A stretch of DNA of 10,473 bases from an uncultured Methylophilus sp. (GTDB lineage: Bacteria; Pseudomonadota; Gammaproteobacteria; Burkholderiales; Methylophilaceae). This document shows, piece by piece, positions 5,758 to 10,473 of the stretch. Numbering within the stretch: position 1 is the first letter of the stretch; the number at the start of each line of letters is the position of its first letter. The notes under the pieces were generated by a model. The model did no database searches and was not told where the DNA came from. It saw only the letters and a program-made list of their open reading frames with translations. A program made the translations under genes and the position numbers. The stretch covers positions 1 through 10,473 of the forward strand of contig CAKZJM010000357.1 in assembly GCA_936943315.1 (NCBI GenBank), read 5' to 3'.

Positions 5758-6687
5758 TTATAACGCAGCTGTCAATTGCGGCACGGCTTCAAACAAGTCA
5801 GCCACCAGCCCGTAGTCTGCAATCTTGAAAATCTGTGCTTCCGGATCCTGGTTAATGGCGACCACCACTTTGCTGTCCTTCATGCCATAAGCATGCTGGA
5901 TGGCGCCGGAAATGCCCACAGCGATATACAGCTCAGGCGCAACCACGACACCGGTCTGGCCCACTTGCAGGTCGTTAGGCGCATAGCCTGCATCGACTGC
6001 GGCACGGCTGGCCCCAATTGCAGCATGCAATTTATCGGCCAATGGCGCCAACACGTCTTTAAATGCTTCGGCGCTGCCCAATGCGCGGCCGCCGGAGACC
6101 ACCACTTTTGCGGCAGCCAGGGGTGGGCGCTCGGATTTGTTGAAGGCTTCAGCCACCCAGCGGCTATGCTCAGGCGCAGCTGGTACTGCAACAGTTTGCG
6201 TGCCAGCCGCAGCACCGGTTGCTGCGGCAGCAAATTTGCTGCCACGCACGGTCAATACCTGTTTGGCATCGCTGCTTTGCACGGTGGCCAGCACGTTGCC
6301 AGCATAAATGCCGCGCACATAAGTATGCGTATCTACAATCTCCAGCACGTCAGAAATCATATTCACATCCAGCAGCGCAGCCACGCGTGGCAATACGTTT
6401 TTGCTGAATGCGCTATGCGCAGCCAGCACCACAGTATAATTGGCCGCCAATGGCACGATAATCTCTGCCAGGTGCTCTGCGGTGGGGTGTTGCAAGGCCG
6501 CATCGCTGGCGATCAGCACATTGCTCACGCCTTGCAAGCTTGCAGCCTGTGCGGCCAAAGCGTCAGCCTGGGCGGCCGCAATCAGCACGTCCACCGGTTG
6601 CTGCCATGCCTGTGCAGCCGTCACCGCGCGTGCGACCTGTTCGTTCAAATGCTGGCCGTCGTGTTCGGCAATAATCAGTGTTCTCAT
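5758..6687 (-). CDS. etfA: Electron transfer flavoprotein alpha subunit
   Basis: The FAD-carrying subunit of the soluble heterodimer that takes electrons from flavoprotein dehydrogenases and passes them to ETF-ubiquinone oxidoreductase. It has 309 residues, the normal length. The N-terminal domain begins RTLIIAEHDG. The C-terminal FAD domain shows VSGGRALGS (197-205), IGASRAAVDAGY (224-235), QVGQTG (241-246), then the family signature LYIAVGISGAIQH (253-265) with YGM, AINQDPEAQIF (277-287) and the ending DYGLVADLFE. Conserved FAD contacts are therefore present. Its ATG overlaps the TGA of etfB by four bases (ATGA), with GAGGGG eight bases before the start, so the pair is translationally coupled. 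The sequence is of the general bacterial type and differs from the ETF known to serve trimethylamine dehydrogenase in Methylophilus methylotrophus, as far as I can recall that protein. Confidence 0.97.
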   Translation of the reverse strand: MRTLIIAEHDGQHLNEQVARAVTAAQAWQQPVDVLIAAAQADALAAQAASLQGVSNVLIASDAALQHPTAEHLAEIIVPLAANYTVVLAAHSAFSKNVLPRVAALLDVNMISDVLEIVDTHTYVRGIYAGNVLATVQSSDAKQVLTVRGSKFAAAATGAAAGTQTVAVPAAPEHSRWVAEAFNKSERPPLAAAKVVVSGGRALGSAEAFKDVLAPLADKLHAAIGASRAAVDAGYAPNDLQVGQTGVVVAPELYIAVGISGAIQHAYGMKDSKVVVAINQDPEAQIFKIADYGLVADLFEAVPQLTAAL

Positions 6688-7436
6688 GCAATGATCCCCT
6701 CGTGCGTACGCAATTTGCTCAATAACTCATTTACATCTTTCACCATGACACCGGCAGGGCGGGCAGGCGGCGTAGCCACTTTGAGTTGTTTCACGTTGTG
6801 GGAGAGCGCAACACCCAGGGTATCCAGCGCGACATTTTCCAGCGGTTTTTTTCTGGCCATCATCAGGTTAGGCAACTTGACGTAACGTGGCTCGTTCAAG
6901 CGCAGGTCGGCCGTAATCACCGCAGGCAGACTGACGGACAGGGTTTGTGTGCCGCCATCAATTTCGCGGACCACGGTTGCCTGGTTGCCTTCAATGCTGA
7001 TTTGCGAAGCGTAGGTCGCTTGTGGCAGCTTTAGCAAGGCTGCCAGCATCTGGCCAGTCTGGCCTGCGTCATCGTCAATGGCTTGCTTGCCCAGCAAAAT
7101 CAGCGTGGGTTGTTCGCGCTCAACCACGGCTTTCAATACTTTGGCGACGCCCAGTGAGTGCAGGGTGTCCTGTGTTTCAACCAGCATGGCGCGGTCTGCA
7201 CCCATCGCCAGGGCGTGACGCAGAATATCCTGGTTGGCGGCGTTGCCTATGGTCACGGCCACAATTTCAGTCACGATGCCTTTTTCCTTGAGGCGGATCG
7301 CTTCTTCAATCGCATTTTCGTCAAAGGGATTCACGCCCATTTTGACGCCATCAATATCTACATCTGAACCATCCGCTTTCACGCGGACTTGAATGTTATA
7401 ATCAACGACCCGTTTGATCGCTACCAGTGCTTTCAT
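6684..7436 (-). CDS. etfB: Electron transfer flavoprotein beta subunit
   Basis: The partner of etfA: it binds AMP and provides the loop that docks onto client dehydrogenases. It has 250 residues, the normal length. The N-terminus MKALVAIKRVVDYN and GVNPFDENAIEEAIRLKE (34-51) are typical. GKQAIDDDAGQTGQMLA (116-132) is the AMP-binding stretch. The beta-subunit signature runs VITADLRLNEPRYVKLPN (173-190), followed by the recognition loop LMMARKKPL (191-199). It is the first gene of a leftward unit etfB-etfA-fpr and faces the LysR gene across 150 bases. A weak AAAGG ribosome site lies about 10 bases upstream of the ATG. Its transcription probably starts in the AT-rich dyad region at 7478-7543 under LysR control. 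Confidence 0.97.
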   Translation of the reverse strand: MKALVAIKRVVDYNIQVRVKADGSDVDIDGVKMGVNPFDENAIEEAIRLKEKGIVTEIVAVTIGNAANQDILRHALAMGADRAMLVETQDTLHSLGVAKVLKAVVEREQPTLILLGKQAIDDDAGQTGQMLAALLKLPQATYASQISIEGNQATVVREIDGGTQTLSVSLPAVITADLRLNEPRYVKLPNLMMARKKPLENVALDTLGVALSHNVKQLKVATPPARPAGVMVKDVNELLSKLRTHEGIIA

Positions 7437-7477
7437 AAAACGTTTGCCTTTGTTGGAGGTTTTATTCGTAACCGGGC

Positions 7478-7506
7478 ATTTTAAGCCAGTTTGTAATATT
7501 TATTAA
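7478..7506 (-). promoter_or_regulatory. Candidate etfBA(-fpr) promoter
   Basis: On the minus strand TTAATA (7506-7501), a 17-base spacer, then TAAAAT (7483-7478, 5/6 to the -10 consensus). It would start RNA near 7471, about 35 bases before etfB. The weak -35 suits an activator-dependent promoter, and the LysR-type dyad centred on 7536 would then lie at about -65. A rival is TCTACA (7542-7537), 17 bases, TATAAT (7519-7514), which would be blocked rather than helped by that dyad. Confidence 0.35.
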
Positions 7507-7510
7507 ATTG

Positions 7511-7543
7511 ATTATTATAATAATATATATCTATTTTGTAGAT
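7511..7543. promoter_or_regulatory. LysR-type binding region between etfB and the regulator
   Basis: ATCTATTTTGTAGAT (7529-7543) fits the LysR consensus ATC-N9-GAT (T-N11-A) and is a 5-bp dyad. Beside it ATTATTATAATAAT (7511-7524) is a perfect 14-bp palindrome that also holds a TATAAT hexamer on both strands, so it may carry the -10 of the regulator's own promoter (TTGTAA at 7491-7496 is a poor -35, spacing 19). The layout of a strong dyad next to a second, AT-rich one matches the recognition and activation sites of LysR promoters. Confidence 0.5.
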
Positions 7544-7554
7544 TGATTTTGATG

Positions 7555-7568
7555 CGGCTCAAAAGCCG
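7555..7568 (+). promoter_or_regulatory. Small hairpin in the regulator leader
   Basis: CGGCT (7555-7559), CAAA, AGCCG (7564-7568) lies 18 bases before the LysR start codon. No Shine-Dalgarno sequence follows it. It may be a leader stem or chance; little else can be said. Confidence 0.2.
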
Positions 7569-7586
7569 TTAAATTCATCCCCTTCA

Positions 7587-8525
7587 ATGAAATACACGCT
7601 CAGGCAACTGGAAATTTTCGTGGCGATCAGCCGTACCGGCAGTGTGTCCCGTGCCTGTGACCAGCTTGCCCTGTCGCAATCTGCTGCCAGCACTGCGTTG
7701 ATTGAGCTTGAAAAGCAATTCGATATCCAGTTATTTGACCGGGTCGGCAAGTCTTTGCGGATTAATGAAAGTGGTCAGCAACTGTTGCCTAAAGCAGTTG
7801 AATTGCTGGACCGCGCGCGTGAAATCGAGCGCATGTTGCAGGGCCAACAGGGCTACGGCAACCTTAAAATCGGTGCCACCTTGACGGTGGGTAATTACCT
7901 CGTGACCTTGCTGGTCGCCAAGTTTTTGCAGCAATATCCGCAAAGCCATATCCAGTTACAGGTGCAAAATACACGTACCATCGTCGAGCAGATTGCCAAC
8001 CATACCCTCGATTTGGGCATGATTGAGGGCGAGTGTAACCATCCTGAAATTGCGGTCGCCCCGTGGATTGCGGATGAACTGGTGATTTTTGCGGCGCCCA
8101 CTCACCCTTTGGCGCAACTGGCGCAAACCGGCAAAACCATCCACAAGTCGGATTTATTGCTGCAACCCTGGATTGTACGCGAGAAAGGCTCAGGCACGCG
8201 CGAGACGTTTGACCGTGCCTTCAAGCAGGATTATTCACGGCTCAATATTACGCTGGAGCTGGAGCATACCGAAGCGATCAAGCGCGCGGTGGAGTCTGGC
8301 CTTGGCATCGGCTGCATTTCGCGGCTGGCCCTCAAGGATGCATTCAGGCGCGGCAGCCTGGTGCCGATTGAGAACCACAGTTTGCAGTTTCACCGCAATT
8401 TTTATTTTTTATGGCACAGGCAAAAATATCAGACCGGTGGTATTCGGCAGTTCCTGGCATTCTGCCAGGCGTTTACCCAAGGGGCGACGCGTAGCGACCT
8501 GATCGATATCCCGGCGATTGCCTGA
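7587..8525 (+). CDS. LysR-family transcriptional regulator (YeiE/CysL-like)
   Basis: A 312-residue DNA-binding regulator. The N-terminal winged helix-turn-helix spans about 3-62: LRQLEIFVAISRTGSVSRAC, then LALSQSAASTALIELE (28-43) and QLFDRVGKSLRIN. A linker helix (64-90) leads to a substrate-binding-protein-like effector domain (92-295). Within it IVREKGSGTRETFD (196-209) and ESGLGIGCISRLAL (236-249) are typical of the subgroup that includes YeiE and CysL; the Ser/Thr-rich SGT loop is where small anions or metabolites bind in relatives. The effector is unknown. The gene is divergent from etfB and 13 bases before etf-QO, so it probably controls both halves of the ETF locus and itself; an ATC-N9-GAT dyad lies in the shared region. 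No ribosome site is seen before the ATG at 7587, so the start is chosen from alignment of MKYTLRQLEIF with family N-termini. Confidence 0.93.
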   Translation: MKYTLRQLEIFVAISRTGSVSRACDQLALSQSAASTALIELEKQFDIQLFDRVGKSLRINESGQQLLPKAVELLDRAREIERMLQGQQGYGNLKIGATLTVGNYLVTLLVAKFLQQYPQSHIQLQVQNTRTIVEQIANHTLDLGMIEGECNHPEIAVAPWIADELVIFAAPTHPLAQLAQTGKTIHKSDLLLQPWIVREKGSGTRETFDRAFKQDYSRLNITLELEHTEAIKRAVESGLGIGCISRLALKDAFRRGSLVPIENHSLQFHRNFYFLWHRQKYQTGGIRQFLAFCQAFTQGATRSDLIDIPAIA

Positions 8526-8538
8526 CGAAGGAGCAAGT

Positions 8539-10185
8539 ATGGACAGAGATGTCATGGAATATGATGTGTTGGTTGTGGGGGCAGGCCCGGCGGGTTTGTC
8601 TGCAGCCATCCGTTTAAAACAACTGGCCCAGGCGCAAGGACAGGAATTAAATGTCTGCGTCCTGGAAAAAGGCGCCGAAGTCGGCAGCCATATTTTCTCG
8701 GGTGCAGTGCTCGATCCCAAAGCCTTGCAAGAGCTGTTCCCTGACTGGCAGGCGTTGGGCGCGCCACTCAATACGCCCGTGAATCAAGATACTTTTGTGG
8801 TGCTGGGTGAAGAAAAAGCCTGGTCCATGCCTGAATGGTCGTTGCCACCGCTGATGCGTAACCATGGCAATTACATTATCAGCCTGGGTGAAGTGTGCCG
8901 TTGGCTGGCTGGCAAGGCTGAAGAGCTGGGTGTCGAGATTTATACCGGGTTTGCCGCACAATCGCCCAGCTATGACGAGCAGGGCCGCATGATAGGCGTG
9001 ATTACAGGCGACATGGGCCTGGACAAACAGGGCAATCCCACCGCCAATTATACGCCAGGCATCGAAATCCGCGCCAAATACACGCTGGTGGCAGAAGGAA
9101 CTCGCGGTTCCTTGACCAAACAACTAGAGGCTCGGTATGGTTTACGCGCAACCTCAAGCCCGGCCAAATATGGCTTGGGGTTCAAGGAAATCTGGCGCGT
9201 CAAGCCGGAGCATCACCAGAAAGGCCTGATTGAACATACCTTGGGCTGGCCACTGGACGCCAATACCGGTGGCGGTGGCTTTATCTATCATCATGGTGAA
9301 AATCTGGTGTCGGTTGGCTATGTGGTGCACCTGGATTACAGCAATCCTTACATGTCGTTGTTTGATACTTTCCAGACCTATAAAACACACCCTAAATTAC
9401 AAGCCCTGCTTGAGGGCGGCCAGCGCATCAGTTACGGTGCCCGTGCAATTTCTGAAGGCGGCATTCAGTCGCTGCCTGAAATGACCTTCCCGGGTGGTGC
9501 ATTACTGGGCTGCAGTGCAGGCCTGGTCAATGTCCCTAAAATCAAAGGCACGCATTACGCCATGAAGTCCGGCATGCTGGCGGCGGAATCCGTGTTTGAA
9601 GCGATCCAGCAAGGCGCGCCTGAACTGCTCACCAGTTACCCGCAAAAATTGCGTGCTTCCTGGATCTGGCAAGAGTTATCTGCCGTGCGCAATGTAAAAC
9701 CATATTTGTCACGCTGGGGCACTTGGGTGGGCACGGTATTTGGCGGCATCGAAATGTGGCTGTCCGGTTTTGGCATCACCTTACCATGGACCCTGAAACA
9801 TATCAGCGCTGATCATGCGACACTGAAAGAAGCCAAGCAAAGCCGCCAGCCCAGCTATGCCAAACCGGATGGCGTGCTCACCTTTGATAAACTCAGTTCG
9901 GTCAGCCTGTGCAATATTGGTCATGATGACCAGCAACCTTGCCACTTGAAACTCTCTGTGGCGGATATCCCGGAACGCGTGAATTTGCCGAAATATGCAG
10001 GGCCGGAGCAGCGCTATTGCCCGGCGGGGGTGTATGAGTTTATTGAGCAGGCAGGCAAAGAAGTGTTGCAAATCAATGCGCAAAACTGCATTCATTGCAA
10101 AACTTGCGATATTAAAGACCCGACGCAAAATATTACCTGGGTGCCACCGGAGGGGGGGAGTGGGCCGAATTATGTTTCGCAGTGA
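8539..10185 (+). CDS. Electron transfer flavoprotein-ubiquinone oxidoreductase (ETF-QO)
   Basis: A 548-residue peripheral inner-membrane enzyme that oxidises reduced ETF and reduces ubiquinone. The N-terminal FAD site is YDVLVVGAGPAGLSAAIRL (8-26), followed by VLEKGAEVGSHIFSGAVLDP (41-60), characteristic of the family. GEGG-like segments include SEGGIQSLP (305-313) and GGALLGCSAGLVNVPKIKGTHYAMKSGMLAAE (319-350), the second flavin-contact and quinone region. The C-terminal ferredoxin-like domain has four cysteines for a 4Fe-4S cluster: Cys494 (RYCPAG), Cys517, Cys520 and Cys523 (NCIHCKTC). Length is normal and all cofactor ligands are present. I start it at the ATG at 8539 because GAAGGAG lies five bases upstream; the frame extends to a TTG at 8518 inside the LysR gene. 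It follows the regulator by 13 bases, so the two probably share a transcript. Its partner ETF genes are on the other side of the regulator, reading leftward. Confidence 0.97.
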   Translation: MDRDVMEYDVLVVGAGPAGLSAAIRLKQLAQAQGQELNVCVLEKGAEVGSHIFSGAVLDPKALQELFPDWQALGAPLNTPVNQDTFVVLGEEKAWSMPEWSLPPLMRNHGNYIISLGEVCRWLAGKAEELGVEIYTGFAAQSPSYDEQGRMIGVITGDMGLDKQGNPTANYTPGIEIRAKYTLVAEGTRGSLTKQLEARYGLRATSSPAKYGLGFKEIWRVKPEHHQKGLIEHTLGWPLDANTGGGGFIYHHGENLVSVGYVVHLDYSNPYMSLFDTFQTYKTHPKLQALLEGGQRISYGARAISEGGIQSLPEMTFPGGALLGCSAGLVNVPKIKGTHYAMKSGMLAAESVFEAIQQGAPELLTSYPQKLRASWIWQELSAVRNVKPYLSRWGTWVGTVFGGIEMWLSGFGITLPWTLKHISADHATLKEAKQSRQPSYAKPDGVLTFDKLSSVSLCNIGHDDQQPCHLKLSVADIPERVNLPKYAGPEQRYCPAGVYEFIEQAGKEVLQINAQNCIHCKTCDIKDPTQNITWVPPEGGSGPNYVSQ

Positions 10186-10202
10186 TGAGCCAAATTGGCT
10201 GG

Positions 10203-10216
10203 CTGTTTTCAAACAG
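10203..10216 (+). other. Short stem after ETF-QO
   Basis: CTGTTT, TC, AAACAG lies 18 bases past the ETF-QO stop, preceded by the short palindrome AGCCAA-A-TTGGCT (10188-10200). Neither has a T run after it. They may mark the transcript end weakly; no clear intrinsic terminator is seen for this gene. A further perfect 12-bp palindrome, CTTTTGCAAAAG, is at 10264-10275. I see no gene from 10186 to 10473. Confidence 0.2.
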
Positions 10217-10296
10217 GAGTAGCAGTATCCGGCACAGGGGCTGGGTGCTTTTGGGGCGGCTGGCTTTTGCAAAAGTAAGCACTCTGCAACAAGGTT

Positions 10297-10321
10297 GTCA
10301 TTCCGGCGTAGGCCGGAATCC
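10297..10321. repeat. GTCATTCCGGC stem-loop dispersed repeat
   Basis: ATTCCGGC (10300-10307), the loop GTAG, and GCCGGAAT (10312-10319) make a perfect 8-bp stem in the context GTCATTCCGGC...GGAATCC. Elements of this exact form (often met as spurious HSGVGRNP or SFRRRPES peptides) are scattered between genes in many proteobacteria. Here it lies 111 bases past ETF-QO and may also act as a transcript-end hairpin, though no T run follows. Confidence 0.65.
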
Positions 10322-10434
10322 AGGCAAAGTTAACACTTCAACTTGGGCGCAATCGAAGGACGAGTACTTGGCTTGCTGCGATTACTTGTAGATATTTCTT
10401 CTGATATTCACCTTTCTGTTTCGCCCCTCGGCGA

Positions 10435-10469
10435 GTTACTTTTCTTTGCTTGCCCAAAGAATAAGTAAC
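10435..10469. repeat. GTTACTTTTCTTTG / CAAAGAATAAGTAAC inverted repeat, edge of a dispersed element
   Basis: GTTACTT-TTCTTTG (10435-10448), six bases, then CAAAGAA-T-AAGTAAC (10455-10469) form a 14-bp stem with one bulged T (10462). The wording GAGTTACTTTTCTTTGCTTGCCCAAAGAA...AAGTAACCAAA is one I recognise from intergenic regions of many beta- and gammaproteobacteria, usually continuing with AAAAG-rich sequence. The window ends inside it, so its full extent is not seen. What it does is not established. Confidence 0.55.
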
Positions 10470-10473
10470 CAAA

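Noticed and set aside
5776..6885. Open frame of 369 codons on the plus strand opposite etfA and etfB
   Set aside because: It lies wholly antisense to two well-conserved genes, its product is rich in His, Cys, Ser and Gln without any family pattern, and etfA/etfB codon bias readily keeps that frame open.
8518..8538. TTG start for ETF-QO inside the LysR gene
   Set aside because: The ATG at 8539 has an excellent GAAGGAG five bases upstream and gives the normal family N-terminus.
9781..10272. Minus-strand open frame of 163 codons opposite the ETF-QO end
   Set aside because: Antisense to the conserved 4Fe-4S domain of ETF-QO; no family resemblance and no ribosome site.
10182..10391. Open frame of 69 codons after ETF-QO
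   Set aside because: It runs through the dispersed repeat (giving the familiar HSGVGRNP-type peptide) and overlaps the ETF-QO stop; such products are artefacts of repeats.

Overview
The window looks like the chromosome of a betaproteobacterium, most probably a methylotroph of the Methylophilaceae. The grounds are the mid-range GC, the flavor of the proteins (DHA2-type MFS carrier, YeiE-like LysR regulator, canonical ETF alpha/beta and a 4Fe-4S ETF-ubiquinone oxidoreductase) and dispersed proteobacterial repeats at the right edge. This assignment is recall and inference; the window holds no rRNA or marker gene that would fix it. No tRNA, rRNA, CRISPR array, insertion sequence or prophage is visible, and every full gene is intact.

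Left third (1-2754). The end of a LuxR-type regulator (1-571, cut by the window edge) is followed on the same strand by an SDR oxidoreductase (657-1448). A strong hairpin at 1460-1483 separates this pair from a convergent two-gene unit on the minus strand: an exported TPR protein (2104-2754, GTG start), then an outer-membrane beta-barrel protein (1522-2076).

Middle (2755-4865). An intergenic region of about 235 bases, if the carrier starts at 2990, contains several dyads. It separates the TPR gene from a divergent DHA2-family MFS exporter. The exporter converges on a GNAT acetyltransferase whose stop codon lies one base from the exporter stop. A perfect 10-bp inverted repeat lies across the start codon of the GNAT gene.

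Right half (4930-10185). This is a compact electron-transfer locus arranged around one divergent regulatory region (7437-7586). To the left run etfB, etfA (4-bp overlap) and fpr (ferredoxin/flavodoxin-NADP reductase). To the right run a LysR-family regulator and, 13 bases later, ETF-ubiquinone oxidoreductase. Together they form a route from a flavoprotein dehydrogenase through ETF and ETF-QO to the quinone pool. No dehydrogenase that would feed ETF is in the window, so the substrate is unknown. The shared intergenic region holds an ATC-N9-GAT dyad of the type LysR proteins bind, placed as expected for regulation of etfBA.

The last 288 bases have no gene. They hold two stem-loop repeats of the dispersed proteobacterial kind, at 10297-10321 and 10435-10469.
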